64,000 nt of DNA from Oricola sp. (GCF_022763245.1 NZ_JALEGV010000011.1:124001-188000); one strand, 5' to 3'; numbered from the stretch's first letter, positions 34,060-43,410 are shown. The notes: a model not told the origin generated them from the sequence alone. Translations and numbers: made by a program.

Positions 34060-34078
34060 TGATAACTTCCGGTTATCA
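34060..34078. promoter_or_regulatory. Perfect LysR-type palindrome upstream of TRAP operon 2
   Basis: TGATAAC-TTCCG-GTTATCA is a perfect 7-bp dyad with T-N11-A spacing inside it (ATAAC-N5-GTTAT), about 210 bases before the binding-protein start. It is a strong candidate site for the LysR protein encoded just upstream. Confidence 0.6.
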
Positions 34079-34288
34079 TCTAGCTTATTTTTTGGCTTCC
34101 CGGGTCTCATCGCCCCCGTATGGTTGAAAAAGCTCTGGTCGGACCTCCTCCGTCCACGCGCTCGTCCCCTGGCTGAACGCACCGGTGCGCAGTGCCGCGT
34201 TTGCCTTCGGGGCGACACTAGACGACTGACACGCCAACAACTGTCGAGGCGCATCGGGTGCCCGGCTCACTGCAAAAGGGAGTTCAAA

Positions 34289-35290
34289 TTGAAAAAATTC
34301 TTCAGCGCCCTCGCCCTCGCCGCCACCCTGGCCGCGTCAGGCGCCGTCTCCGGTCAAGCCCAGGAAATCAAGGTCGGCCTCGCCCTGCCTGAAGGCATGG
34401 CCGATTTCGATTTCATCAACGGCATGTACGAGACCTTCAAGACCGAGGTCGAAGCCAACACCGACATGACCGTCGACCTCGTCTATGGCGGCGCGCTCGG
34501 CGCCCCGAACGACCGCCTCGCGCAGATGCGCCGTGGCGTCATCCAGATGAGCGACTCCGCCGACGGCAACATCGCCACGGTGTTCCCGGACATCCAGATC
34601 CTGAACATGCCCTATCTGTTCTCGACGGTCGATCAGGCGCGCGCCGTGCTGGACGGCCCGTTCGGCGACAAACTGGCCGAATCCCTGCGCGAGAAGACCG
34701 GCATCAAGGTGCTGGGCTGGTGGGAATCCGGCGGCTTCAAGCATTTCAGCGCGAACAAGCCGATCGCCACCCCGGCCGACATGAAAGGCCTGAAGATGCG
34801 CGTCCTCGGCCCGCTCGCGACCATCCCGGTCGAAGCGCTTGGCGCCTCTGCCGCGCCGGTGGCCTTCAGCGAGCTCTACACCTCGCTCAAGACGGGCGTC
34901 GTGGACGGGCAGGACAACTCGGTCACCGTCTTCAACCTCGTGAAGCTCTACGAGGTTCAGTCGAACCTTTCCCTGACCGGGCACACCTACGCCTTCGGCC
35001 CGCTCGGCATCAATGACGCCTTCTTCTCGGGGCTCGACGCGGACAAGCAGGCCGCAGTGACGGCCGCGGCCGAGAAGGCCATCGCCTTCAACCGCGAGAC
35101 CTCCAGCGCCAAGGACGCCGCAGCCGTGGGCTTCGCGCGGGACAACGGGGTCGAGGTGCTGGAACTGGACGCCGACGCGAAGGCCGCCTTCGCAGAGGTC
35201 ATGCAGCCGGTCGCCGTCGAGTGGCTGCGTGAGAACGTCGACACGCCGGCGCTGATCGACGAAGCCATCTCGGCCGCTGCGTCCAAGTGA
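34289..35290 (+). CDS. dctP: TRAP transporter substrate-binding protein, DctP type (TTG start)
   Basis: The 333-residue protein begins at TTG 34289 with AAGGGAG seven bases upstream, reading (M)KKFFSALALAATLAASGAV and cleaved near SGQA|QEIKVG. No ATG gives a signal peptide in this frame, and the frame upstream is arginine-rich. The DctP fold is marked by DMKGLKMRVLGP, where the conserved arginine binds a carboxylate, and by the following FSELYTSLKTGVVDGQDN, a strong family signature. It starts the dctPQM operon that continues into kynureninase-like and SRPBCC-like genes. A second, distinct TRAP importer of this window is thus defined; its ligand is unknown. Confidence 0.93.
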   Translation: MKKFFSALALAATLAASGAVSGQAQEIKVGLALPEGMADFDFINGMYETFKTEVEANTDMTVDLVYGGALGAPNDRLAQMRRGVIQMSDSADGNIATVFPDIQILNMPYLFSTVDQARAVLDGPFGDKLAESLREKTGIKVLGWWESGGFKHFSANKPIATPADMKGLKMRVLGPLATIPVEALGASAAPVAFSELYTSLKTGVVDGQDNSVTVFNLVKLYEVQSNLSLTGHTYAFGPLGINDAFFSGLDADKQAAVTAAAEKAIAFNRETSSAKDAAAVGFARDNGVEVLELDADAKAAFAEVMQPVAVEWLRENVDTPALIDEAISAAASK

Positions 35291-35805
35291 TCGGCGCGGC
35301 GATGATGCGGATCGTGAACATGGTCGACCGGGCGCTTCGCGCGCTCGTCGCCCTGTGCCTCATGGCGCTGACGGGCCTGGTCATCTTTCAGGTGATCAGC
35401 CGGTACGTCGTGGGCAGCGTTCCGCTGTTCGCCGAGGAGACCGCGCGTTTCGCGATGATCTGGATGGCGATGATGGCCGCCGCGCTCGGCGTGCGCGACG
35501 GCGCCAACATCCGCATCGACCTCCTGCCCGCCGCGGTCGGAAACCTGTCGCCCGTCGCGCGGCGCTGCCTCGAAGCGGCCCTCGAAACCGTGTCGCTCAC
35601 CGTCTTCCTGGTGCTCGCCTGGTACGGCTTGGACGCCATGTTGTTCGCCGACGGACAAGCCAGCCCCGGCATCGGCATCCCCTTGTCATATCCCTATGCG
35701 GTGATGCCGGTCGCGTTCTGCTGTGCCGCCGTCTTCTCGCTCCTGCGCGTTGTCCACGGGACCCAGCAACCTGCTAGCGAGCACGAGCAGGCGGACGCAC
35801 GATGA
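35287..35805 (+). CDS. dctQ: TRAP transporter small permease, DctQ type
   Basis: The 172-residue protein with four membrane segments starts at GTG 35287, overlapping the dctP stop as GTGA; ATG codons at 35302 and 35305 are alternatives. LVIFQVISRYVVG and the FAMIWMAMMAAALGVRDGANIRIDL region are typical DctQ features. The 3' end overlaps dctM by four bases, so all three TRAP subunits are translationally coupled. Confidence 0.9.
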   Translation: MIGAAMMRIVNMVDRALRALVALCLMALTGLVIFQVISRYVVGSVPLFAEETARFAMIWMAMMAAALGVRDGANIRIDLLPAAVGNLSPVARRCLEAALETVSLTVFLVLAWYGLDAMLFADGQASPGIGIPLSYPYAVMPVAFCCAAVFSLLRVVHGTQQPASEHEQADAR

Positions 35806-37094
35806 CTCCGTCCCTCACCGTCCTGATCGCCAGCTTCGTGGCGCTCCTGATCCTCGGTCTGCCGGTGGCGTGGTCGATGATCGCGGCGGTCCTCGTCTGG
35901 ACCCTGTTCACCGGCAACATCCATTTTCTCCCGGTCATCGCCGAGCGGGTGTTCCAGGGCATGGACAGCTTCGTGCTGATGGCCGTCCCGCTGTTCATCC
36001 TGGCCGGCGAGCTCGTCAATGAGGGACGCATTACAGAACGCCTCGTCGCCTTCGCCAACGCCCTGTTCGGCTGGATGCGTGGCGGCCTGGCTCAGGTCAA
36101 TGTCGGTGCGTCGATCCTCTTTGCGGGCATCACGGGCGTGGCGCTTGGCGACATCGCCGCGCTGGGACGCATCTTCATCCCGGCCATGGTGAAGCAAGGC
36201 TATTCTTCGGCCTATGCGGCCGCGGTCACCGCCTCGTCATCGATCATCGGCCCTATGGTCCCGCCCTCGCTCATCGCAGTGATCTACGGCTCGATGACAG
36301 ACATTTCGATCGGCGCGCTCATGGCGGCGACCTTGGTGCCCGGGCTGCTCATCGGCGTCGCGCAGATGCTGCTGATTTCCTGGCACGCCCGACGTCAGAA
36401 TTTTCCGGCCGTCAAGATGGACCGCTCCCCGCGCGTTCTGGCCTCCGTCACCGGCAAGGCGATCCTGCCCTTGATGTTGCCAGTGATCATCCTTGCCGGG
36501 ATGTTGGGCGGGCTGATGACCCCGACAGAAGCGGGCGCGGTCGCCGCGCTCTACGCGGCGTTGATCTCGCTCGTCGTCTACCGCGCGATCAAGATACGCG
36601 ACTTCTGGCCGGTCTTCGGCCGCTCGGCCCTTTTTTCGGGCCAGCTTCTGATCATCGTCGGCTGCGGCGCCGCGTTCTCCTGGGTGATGGGGATGGAAAA
36701 CGTCCCGCGCCTGATCGGCGGCCAGATCGAGGGACTGGGCCTCGGCTATCTCGGCACGATGCTGATCTTCAACGCGATCCTGCTGGTGCTGGGCATGGTG
36801 ATCGATCCGACCACGGTGATCATCCTGTTCGGGCCGCTTCTGTCGGCAGCGGCGATGCATGCCGGGATCGATCCACTGCATTTCGGCGTCATCGCGATCC
36901 TCAACCTCAATGTCGGCCTGCTGACCCCGCCGCTGGGCGTCTGCCTGTTTGCCGCCGAACGGCTGGCGGGTTGCGGCCTGGTGCCCTTGCTGCGCGAAAC
37001 GCTGCCCTTCCTGCTGGTTTCACTCGTCACGCTCGGCATCGTCGCCGCCTTTCCCGGCCTCAGCCTCTGGCTGCCCACCTTGATGGGCTTCTAG
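35802..37094 (+). CDS. dctM: TRAP transporter large permease, DctM type
   Basis: The 430-residue membrane protein shows the DctM motif set: MDSFVLMAVPLFILAGELV, SSSIIGPMVPPSLIAVIYGSMTDISIG and NLNVGLLTPPLGVCLF, with about twelve membrane segments. It overlaps dctQ by four bases (ATGA) and is followed after 31 bases by the kynureninase-like gene. Family length is normal. It is clearly different from the first DctM of the window (508-1812), so the two TRAP systems are not a recent duplication. Confidence 0.95.
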   Translation: MTPSLTVLIASFVALLILGLPVAWSMIAAVLVWTLFTGNIHFLPVIAERVFQGMDSFVLMAVPLFILAGELVNEGRITERLVAFANALFGWMRGGLAQVNVGASILFAGITGVALGDIAALGRIFIPAMVKQGYSSAYAAAVTASSSIIGPMVPPSLIAVIYGSMTDISIGALMAATLVPGLLIGVAQMLLISWHARRQNFPAVKMDRSPRVLASVTGKAILPLMLPVIILAGMLGGLMTPTEAGAVAALYAALISLVVYRAIKIRDFWPVFGRSALFSGQLLIIVGCGAAFSWVMGMENVPRLIGGQIEGLGLGYLGTMLIFNAILLVLGMVIDPTTVIILFGPLLSAAAMHAGIDPLHFGVIAILNLNVGLLTPPLGVCLFAAERLAGCGLVPLLRETLPFLLVSLVTLGIVAAFPGLSLWLPTLMGF

Positions 37095-37125
37095 CTCCAA
37101 CCCGATATTCGGAGACCCGATCGAC

Positions 37126-38268
37126 ATGACTTCTTCCCCCGACGGCTCGGGCTATTTCCTCTACCACTCCATCGGCATGTATCCCGGCAAGGCCGAAGCG
37201 ATGGCGCGGGCGCTCGACGACTATGCGCATATCTGGGGAACCCCCGACGACAGCCAGTGGCCGCAGGTGCTGGAGAAACGCCAGCGTTTCATCGACCTGT
37301 GGTCCGGGCTGATCGGAGCCGAACCCGGGACGCTCACCTCGGCGGAGAACGTGACCACGGCGCTGTTGAGTCTCGTCGGCGGCCTGCCCGCTGAACACTT
37401 GCGCGGCCGCAGCCTCCTGGTGGCAGGCGACTGCTTTCCCAGCCTCCACTTCATGCTTGTAGGCCTGGCGCCGCGACTCGGCTTCACCTTGCGCACCGTG
37501 CCTCTGCGCCCTGGAGAGGGATGGGTCCGCGACGAAGACATGATCGCCGCCTGGGACGAGAGCGTCGGGCTCGCCCTTCTGACTTTCGTGACATCGACGG
37601 CATCCCACCGGTGCGACCTCGACACGCTGGTCGCCCACGGCCGGCGCATGGGCAGCCTCGTCGGCGTGGACGTGACCCAGGGCATCGGCCTCATTCCTTA
37701 CCGGGTCGATGCGCCGGAAGTCGATTTCACGGTGTCGACCAGTCTCAAATGGCTCGGTGGCGCGTCGGGAGGAGGAATTCTGCACGTCGCGCGGCCTCTG
37801 CTGGAGGAGTGCCGCCCCGAATTGCGTGGCTGGTTCAGCCAAGAGAACCCGTTCTCGTGGGATCTCGACGCTTTCAAGTTCGCGCCGGATGCTCGCAGGT
37901 TCGATCACGGCACGCCCTCCGCGCTGGCCTGCCTCGGCTCGATCCCAGCGCTGGAGTGGAATGTTGCGGCCGATGCCGAAGCGATGCTCGCCCACAATCG
38001 CGCCTTGTCGCGGCGTATCCTCAACGCGGCGCCCGAGCTCGGATTGAGCCTCGTCAGCCCTGACGACGACGCACGGCGAGGTGGCAGCGTCATGCTCCGC
38101 TTGCCCGAATACGCGGACCCTGCGCACACCGTGGCGACGCTGCGCGCATCGGGTCTCTACGCCGACTGCCGTGGCAGCCTGCTGCGCCTGTCACCCGGTT
38201 CGGTGACGACCGCCGACGGCGTATCGCGCCTGCTCGACCAACTCGCTCGAATGCGGGCCGCCGCATGA
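37126..38268 (+). CDS. Kynureninase-like PLP-dependent enzyme (class-V fold)
   Basis: The 380-residue protein has the fold-type I, class-V aminotransferase layout. Lys208 in STSLKWLGGASGGG is the expected Schiff-base lysine, and Asp182 in GVDVTQGIG the residue pairing with the pyridine nitrogen. TSAENVTTAL near 71-80 forms the phosphate cup. Similarity is to kynureninase-type hydrolases, which cleave a C-C bond in kynurenine, but the aromatic substrate residues cannot be confirmed by eye. It lies between the TRAP operon and an SRPBCC-like gene with a four-base overlap, so it most likely acts on the compound imported by this TRAP system. Confidence 0.85.
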   Translation: MTSSPDGSGYFLYHSIGMYPGKAEAMARALDDYAHIWGTPDDSQWPQVLEKRQRFIDLWSGLIGAEPGTLTSAENVTTALLSLVGGLPAEHLRGRSLLVAGDCFPSLHFMLVGLAPRLGFTLRTVPLRPGEGWVRDEDMIAAWDESVGLALLTFVTSTASHRCDLDTLVAHGRRMGSLVGVDVTQGIGLIPYRVDAPEVDFTVSTSLKWLGGASGGGILHVARPLLEECRPELRGWFSQENPFSWDLDAFKFAPDARRFDHGTPSALACLGSIPALEWNVAADAEAMLAHNRALSRRILNAAPELGLSLVSPDDDARRGGSVMLRLPEYADPAHTVATLRASGLYADCRGSLLRLSPGSVTTADGVSRLLDQLARMRAAA

Positions 38269-38741
38269 GGGGTTCCTCGTCGCAATTGTCCCACAGCGTC
38301 AGCGCAGAAGTCGGTGTCGCGGCGGAGGCGGCGTTCCGCTTCCTGTGCGATCCGCTGGCTCTGGGAGCGTGGTCGCTGGGCTGCATGAATACGCGGCCCG
38401 ACGAAACCGGAAACGGAATCTACATCGGCCGGTCGCTGTTCGACGGGTCACAGACGCGGTTCTCGATCAGCGCCGATACCGAGCGGCTCACGATCGACTA
38501 CCTGCTCGGCAACCCAGGCGCCATGGTTCCGCGTATTTCCACCCGCGTGGTGCCCGCCAAAATCTGCGAGCTTGATGCGGGTCAGTGCTGCGTCACGATG
38601 ACCGCTTGGCGGCCGCGCAGCATGGACGACGCCCGCTGGCACCAGCTTTGCGCCTGCCACGAAGCGGAGATCCTTCTGATCCGCGCCCAATGCGAGGCCG
38701 CACACGCCGGCAGACCCGTCCGCCCTTTCGCAGCGGAGTGA
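38265..38741 (+). CDS. SRPBCC (START/Bet v1-like) superfamily protein
   Basis: The 158-residue protein looks like a small ligand-binding or coenzyme-Q/polyketide-cyclase-type SRPBCC domain: an N-terminal strand followed by VAAEAAFRFLCDPLALGAWSLG, a central sheet region (YIGRSLFDGSQTRFSI), and a long C-terminal helix (ARWHQLCACHEAEILLIRAQCE). No catalytic motif is evident. It overlaps the kynureninase-like stop by four bases and ends the rightward operon. It may bind the intermediate handled by its neighbour; function is otherwise unknown. Confidence 0.55.
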   Translation: MRGSSSQLSHSVSAEVGVAAEAAFRFLCDPLALGAWSLGCMNTRPDETGNGIYIGRSLFDGSQTRFSISADTERLTIDYLLGNPGAMVPRISTRVVPAKICELDAGQCCVTMTAWRPRSMDDARWHQLCACHEAEILLIRAQCEAAHAGRPVRPFAAE

Positions 38742-38793
38742 CGAGAGGGCGCAATCAATGTGGTCGCGCTTCACGTCCACTTCGATCATGCCG

Positions 38794-40533
38794 TCACTGC
38801 TCGCCTGTCTCTGAATGTGGCCTGTCAGTTATGTTGTCCTCACCAGATGCCACCATCCGCTCCTCCACTTCGCTCAAGTGGATTCGCTCAGCTTTTCCGA
38901 CATATTTTTCCACCTCTCGGGGATCGACGTCCGCTGCGCTCCATGCGCCGAGGATGACGCCTTTGCCGCCGGCATCTGCGCGATAGGCCAGGATTTCGGC
39001 GTCCGAACGCGTCGTCCGCTGCGAGTTCCGACGCCCCCACCGGCCCAGCCTTTCATACATCGACGCAATGACGTGGGCGTGGCCCGGATCGGAACCGAGG
39101 TCATGCAATTCGCCGGGGTCTTTGACCATGTCGAACAGCATGGGCCGAAAACCGCCTTCGGCGTGCATGAACTTCCAGCGTTTGTCGGTGACCATGAACA
39201 GTCTGGCCTCGGCGGGCGCAACGCCGAGCCGGGAAGCGATCGGCGTCGCCGAGTAATCGTATTCCGAGATCGCAAAGTCGCGCCAGGACGCTGGTTCGAC
39301 ATTGTGGAGGAACTGCATCAGCGAACGCCCCTCCACGATGTGGCCAGGCACCTCGCCACCGGCGAAATCGATGAAGGTCGCGGTCAGATCGATCGACTCG
39401 ACCAGTTCGTCGCACACCGTGCCACGCGTCGCGTCGGCGTCGGGTGAGGGATCATAGATGATCAGTGGCGCCCTCACCGACGGCTCGTGGAACAGGTCCT
39501 TCTCGCCAAGCCAGTGATCGCCGAGATAATCGCCATGATCGGAGGTGAGCACGATCATCGTGTCGTTCATCACGCCCTCGCCTTCGAGGAAATCGAGCAG
39601 GCGACCGAGCTCCGCGTCGCATTGCGCGATGAGCCCCATATAGGCCGGGATGGCGGCTTCGCGGACCTCGTCCCGAGTGAAGGCGCGAGCAACGCCGCTT
39701 TCCATGAAGGCCTCATAAACCGGATGGGGATCGTCCCGCTCGCACGCGTCGCGCACAGCTGGAACGATGTCGCCGGGTCCGTAGAGGATGTTGTACGGCG
39801 CCGGCACGATATAGGGCCAGTGCGGCTTGATGTAGGAAAGGTGGCAGAGCCAGGGAGTGCCGGACCCTCGTCTATCGACGATGAACTCCATCGCCCGGTC
39901 GGTCAGCCATGGCGTCTCGGAATCCTCATCGCGGATGTTGGCGGGCCTGCCGGCATTCTCCATGAACCAGCCCGAGGCGATCTCTGCGACATCGTTGATC
40001 GCTGCGTTTGCGTGATCGTGCCATGGATTGGCCCGGTCATACCCCCGGCTCCGCAGATACTCGTTATAGGGGGACCGGCGCGCATCATAAGGGCCGCCCG
40101 GGCCTTCCGCCCAAAGGCCGTCATCGCGCACATGAATGTCGAAGCCGCATTCTTCCACGCGAGCGCCGATGATGGAATCGCGCGCGATGCCAAGACGCTC
40201 CAATCCCCTGTCGTCGGCCTTCATGTGGGTCTTGCCGACGAGCCAGCACTCCATGCCGATGTCGCGGAGATGGTCGCCAAGCGTCATTTCGCCGACCTTC
40301 AGCGGGAAATTGTTCCAATGCGCCCCATGGCTCTGCACGTAGCGCCCGGTGTAGAAGCTCATGCGCGAGGCGCCACAGACCGGCGATTGCACGTAGCAGC
40401 GGTCAAACCGGACGCCCATCGCCGCGACCCGGTCGAAATTGGGCGTCTTCAGGGTCGGATGCCCGGTGCAGCCGAGATAGTCGAACCTGAGCTGATCGTA
40501 CATGACGAACAGGATGTTGCGCCTGCGTGCCAT
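38794..40533 (-). CDS. Sulfatase-superfamily hydrolase (sulfatase / phosphonate monoester hydrolase type)
   Basis: The 579-residue protein begins NILFVMYDQLRFDYLGCTGHP, with metal-binding Asp13, and carries the formylglycine core Cys53-Gly-Ala-Ser-Arg57 followed by TGRYVQSHG. TSDHGDYLGDHWLGEKD supplies the other metal ligands and catalytic histidine. The core residue between Cys and Ser is Ala instead of the more usual Pro, which the maturation system tolerates. No signal peptide is seen, so it is probably cytoplasmic, as phosphonate or phosphodiester hydrolases of this superfamily often are. It ends the leftward AsnC-led operon. Confidence 0.92.
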   Translation of the reverse strand: MARRRNILFVMYDQLRFDYLGCTGHPTLKTPNFDRVAAMGVRFDRCYVQSPVCGASRMSFYTGRYVQSHGAHWNNFPLKVGEMTLGDHLRDIGMECWLVGKTHMKADDRGLERLGIARDSIIGARVEECGFDIHVRDDGLWAEGPGGPYDARRSPYNEYLRSRGYDRANPWHDHANAAINDVAEIASGWFMENAGRPANIRDEDSETPWLTDRAMEFIVDRRGSGTPWLCHLSYIKPHWPYIVPAPYNILYGPGDIVPAVRDACERDDPHPVYEAFMESGVARAFTRDEVREAAIPAYMGLIAQCDAELGRLLDFLEGEGVMNDTMIVLTSDHGDYLGDHWLGEKDLFHEPSVRAPLIIYDPSPDADATRGTVCDELVESIDLTATFIDFAGGEVPGHIVEGRSLMQFLHNVEPASWRDFAISEYDYSATPIASRLGVAPAEARLFMVTDKRWKFMHAEGGFRPMLFDMVKDPGELHDLGSDPGHAHVIASMYERLGRWGRRNSQRTTRSDAEILAYRADAGGKGVILGAWSAADVDPREVEKYVGKAERIHLSEVEERMVASGEDNITDRPHSETGEQ

Positions 40534-40539
40534 GGCGCC

Positions 40540-41712
40540 CTAGCCTATGAGCGTGTCGAAGGCGCGCGCAAGACGGCGGACAGCTTCGGCCATGCGCTCG
40601 ACCGGAACGGAGGAATAGCTCAGCCGCAAGGCGTTGCGGCACGCGCCGTCATGGGTGAAGGCGGCACCCGGTACGAACGTGACGCCGAGCGGCGCCGCCT
40701 CGTGCAGCAAGGAAACAGCGTCCATGTCCGTGGGCAGCGTCACCCATACGAAGAACCCGCCATCGGGAACGTTCCACGTGCCGCGATTGCCGAACTCCGT
40801 CCGCAGGGCTTCGAGCATGCCATCGCGGCGGGTCCGATAGGCGGCGCGCAGCCTGTCGGTCAGCGGCTCCAGACCTCCGTCAAGCAAGCGCACAAGTGCC
40901 GCCTGGGCCAACGTCCCGACCTGCAGGTCCTCGGCCTGTTTCATCAATGTCAGCTTTTCGATGACGGGGCGCGCTCCCACGATCCAGCCGAGGCGCAGAC
41001 CGGGCGCAATCGATTTCGAGAACGTGCCGAGATAGAGGGTGCGCGTCTCGTCGATCGTCCGGTCCTCCGCGTCGAGCGAAAGCAGGCATCGAGCCGGTTC
41101 GCCATCGAAGCGGAGCGCCTCATAGGGATCGTCCTCCACCACGATCGCATCGCGGTCGCGCGCGATTCCGAGGATCCGGCGGCGCTCGGACTGCGACAGC
41201 GTGACACCCGTCGGGTTCTGGAACGTCGACATGGCATAGAGCAGGCCCGCTTTCTCGCTACCCGCCTCGTCCATATCCGCGACCTCTGCGCCACAAGCCG
41301 CCAGGACCTGCAATGCGCCGGGATAGGTCGGCGTTTGAACCAGCGCACGGTCTCCCGCATTGAGAAAGGCCGCGCAGCAAAGATGGATGCCCTGTTGCGC
41401 GCCGCTCACCAGCAGCACGTTCTCCGGCGCAGCCTCGACACCGCGTGCAGCCATGTGGCGGCAAATGTGCTGCCGCAGTTCCAGACTGCCGGCCGTAGGC
41501 GCATATTGCAGCGCGCTCCGCCCCTCCTTCTGGTCGGAAAACAGGCCGCCGATCGCGTCGCGAAACTCGTCGAGCGCGAAGAGCTCCGAATCCGGCTCGC
41601 CCGGGCCGAGACGTATCGTGTCATCGGGCGACGCGACGCTTGCAAGCGCGCGGATGGCCGATGGCGTCAACCGCCCGGCATAGTCCGAATACCGGTAATC
41701 GATCGAGTTCAT
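40540..41712 (-). CDS. PLP-dependent aminotransferase, class I/II (LysN/AadAT-like)
   Basis: The 390-residue enzyme has a full fold-type I set: GPGEPDSELF near the N-terminus, QYAPTAGSLELR, STFQNPTGVTLS (Asn166), VEDDPYEALRF with the tyrosine, and the Schiff-base lysine Lys233 in GTFSKSIAPGLRLGW. The C-terminal arginine that binds the alpha-carboxylate is in LRLSYSS. It resembles 2-aminoadipate or multisubstrate aminotransferases and the catalytic part of MocR proteins but has no HTH. It lies after the ureohydrolase in the operon, so it may transaminate an amino acid released from a guanidino compound. Confidence 0.9.
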   Translation of the reverse strand: MNSIDYRYSDYAGRLTPSAIRALASVASPDDTIRLGPGEPDSELFALDEFRDAIGGLFSDQKEGRSALQYAPTAGSLELRQHICRHMAARGVEAAPENVLLVSGAQQGIHLCCAAFLNAGDRALVQTPTYPGALQVLAACGAEVADMDEAGSEKAGLLYAMSTFQNPTGVTLSQSERRRILGIARDRDAIVVEDDPYEALRFDGEPARCLLSLDAEDRTIDETRTLYLGTFSKSIAPGLRLGWIVGARPVIEKLTLMKQAEDLQVGTLAQAALVRLLDGGLEPLTDRLRAAYRTRRDGMLEALRTEFGNRGTWNVPDGGFFVWVTLPTDMDAVSLLHEAAPLGVTFVPGAAFTHDGACRNALRLSYSSVPVERMAEAVRRLARAFDTLIG

Positions 41713-41737
41713 TTGACCGTCTCCTTTGCGTCGCGGA

Positions 41738-42700
41738 TCATCGCTTCGTGCTTGGGAAATAATCGGCGCGAACCGCCGCGCCGATCAGGTTCAGGATGAT
41801 GTGACCCGCCGTGATGGACGTGATCTCGTTGACGTCCCGCGACGGGCAGATCTCGACAAAGTCCATGCCCACCACGCGACCTTTGCGGACCAGCCCCTTG
41901 ATCAGGTCGATCGCCTGGCGATACCGGACGCCGCCAGGCTGGGGTCCGCCGACGGCCGGCATGACCGAGGGATCGAAGCCGTCCGCATCGATCGTCAGAT
42001 AGTACCGACCGCCGTCCGGTATCCGCGCTAGGATCGCCTCGGTGCCGGCATCCTCCCATTCATCGGCCGTGACGATATGCGCGCCATAGGCGATCGCCGC
42101 TTCGTACTCCTCGACGCGGGCGCTGCCCTGCCCGCGAATGCCGAGCTGGAAGATCTCGCCGATATGATCCATCTCGGACGCGCGGCGGATCGGGCTCGAG
42201 TAGCCCTCGCGCGCGCCCTTGACCTCGTCGCGCCAATCGATGTGGGCGTCGATCTGCACCAAGGTGATCGGCCCCTCGTGCTCGAGCGCGCGGAAGACCG
42301 GGACCGGGATTCCGTGGTCGCCGCCGATCACGATCGGCAATGCCCCGGCGACCAGTATCTTGCGCACCGCTTCCTCCGCGCGCCGGTAATGGCCGGCAAC
42401 GTCGCGCGCGCAGGAGGTCACATCGCCGGCATCGACGACGCGGATCGGCCGGCCGTCGAAGACCGGGCCACCGATGTCGAAGTCGTAGTGATCGAGCCCC
42501 AGACTGACGCGCATCGACGCGTGCCGGATGGCTGCCGGGGCCCGGCTCTGGTCGTTGACCAGTTCGTCGATCTCGTAGGGATCGCCATAGGGGATGCCAA
42601 GCACGACGACGTCGGCATCGAGATCGTCGAGCGACTCCACGAGCGGAAAATCCATGAATGTCCGGTAGTCGCGCCTCGGCGCGGTGGTGAGTTCTGTCAT
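41738..42700 (-). CDS. Agmatinase-like ureohydrolase
   Basis: The 320-residue protein has the binuclear manganese site of the ureohydrolase family: GGDHG (His129), DAHIDWRD (Asp151, His153, Asp155) and TIDADGFDPS (Asp238, Asp240, Asp243). These enzymes split urea from guanidino compounds such as agmatine, guanidinobutyrate or guanidinopropionate. It follows the family-3 ABC permeases with a four-base overlap, so it likely acts on the imported compound. The exact guanidino substrate cannot be read from the sequence; the N-terminal MDFPLVESLDDLDADVVVLG part gives no specific clue. Confidence 0.93.
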   Translation of the reverse strand: MTELTTAPRRDYRTFMDFPLVESLDDLDADVVVLGIPYGDPYEIDELVNDQSRAPAAIRHASMRVSLGLDHYDFDIGGPVFDGRPIRVVDAGDVTSCARDVAGHYRRAEEAVRKILVAGALPIVIGGDHGIPVPVFRALEHEGPITLVQIDAHIDWRDEVKGAREGYSSPIRRASEMDHIGEIFQLGIRGQGSARVEEYEAAIAYGAHIVTADEWEDAGTEAILARIPDGGRYYLTIDADGFDPSVMPAVGGPQPGGVRYRQAIDLIKGLVRKGRVVGMDFVEICPSRDVNEITSITAGHIILNLIGAAVRADYFPSTKR

Positions 42701-43410
42701 CGGATGTCCTCCCGTATCTGTTCAGTCTTGTTATCGGTGTCGGTAATGCCCGCGCGCAGATGCGGCTGCAGCCGCACTTCAAGGCTGCGTGTCAGCGCGG
42801 ACAGGGATGCGGTCAGGGCCCAGTAGATCAGCGCGATCGCCGTGAAGATCTCAACCGGGGAGAAGGTTCTCCCGACGATGTTCTGCGCGGCGTAGGTCAG
42901 CTCCGGCACGGTGATCGTGGAGAGAACCGCCGACTCCTTGATCAGCGTGATCGCGAGGTTGGTAGAGGTCGGCAGGATGAAGCCGAGGGCCTGCGGCAGC
43001 AGGATCTTTCGCAGGATCACCGGATAGCGCAGCCCAAGGGCATAGCCCGCTTCCGTCTGGCCTTTCGGAATGGACAGTAGCGCCGCGCGGAAGATTTCGC
43101 TCGAATAGGCGCTCGCGTAAGCCGAAAGCGCCACGAACGCAGCCGTCAGCGGCGAGAGGCGCGGCCCGAAGGCCGGCAGGACGAAGAACAGCAGGAAGAC
43201 CTGGATGAGGAACGGAATGTTGCGGAACAGCTCCACATAGGCGCCGACCAAAACGGAAGCGACCACGCCACCGCGCATGCGCACCAGGGCCAGCAGGATG
43301 CCGGCGAAGAAACCGGCTGGCAGGCTGACGAGACAAATGCCGATCGTGCCGGCGAGACCCTTCGCAAGGGCCGGAGCGCTCTCCACGATTAGGCCGACGT
43401 CGAAAGCCAT
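42697..43410 (-). CDS. Amino-acid-type ABC permease (HisM/ArtM type)
   Basis: The 237-residue permease shows the HEQRo topology of polar amino-acid importers with the family motif LFRNIPFLIQVFLLFFVLP near residues 63-81, FRAALLSIPKGQTEAGYALGLR for the coupling loop, and PQALGFILPTSTN. The ATG at 43410 overlaps the previous permease stop (TGATG); an adjacent GTG at 43413 is the alternative. The two permeases would form a heterodimer. No gene for the ATPase is found in this window. Confidence 0.92.
   Translation of the reverse strand: MAFDVGLIVESAPALAKGLAGTIGICLVSLPAGFFAGILLALVRMRGGVVASVLVGAYVELFRNIPFLIQVFLLFFVLPAFGPRLSPLTAAFVALSAYASAYSSEIFRAALLSIPKGQTEAGYALGLRYPVILRKILLPQALGFILPTSTNLAITLIKESAVLSTITVPELTYAAQNIVGRTFSPVEIFTAIALIYWALTASLSALTRSLEVRLQPHLRAGITDTDNKTEQIREDIR

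Noticed and set aside
508-37094. The two TRAP systems as a recent duplication
   Set aside because: The DctP, DctQ and DctM proteins of the two sets differ widely in sequence and flanking genes; they are separate systems.
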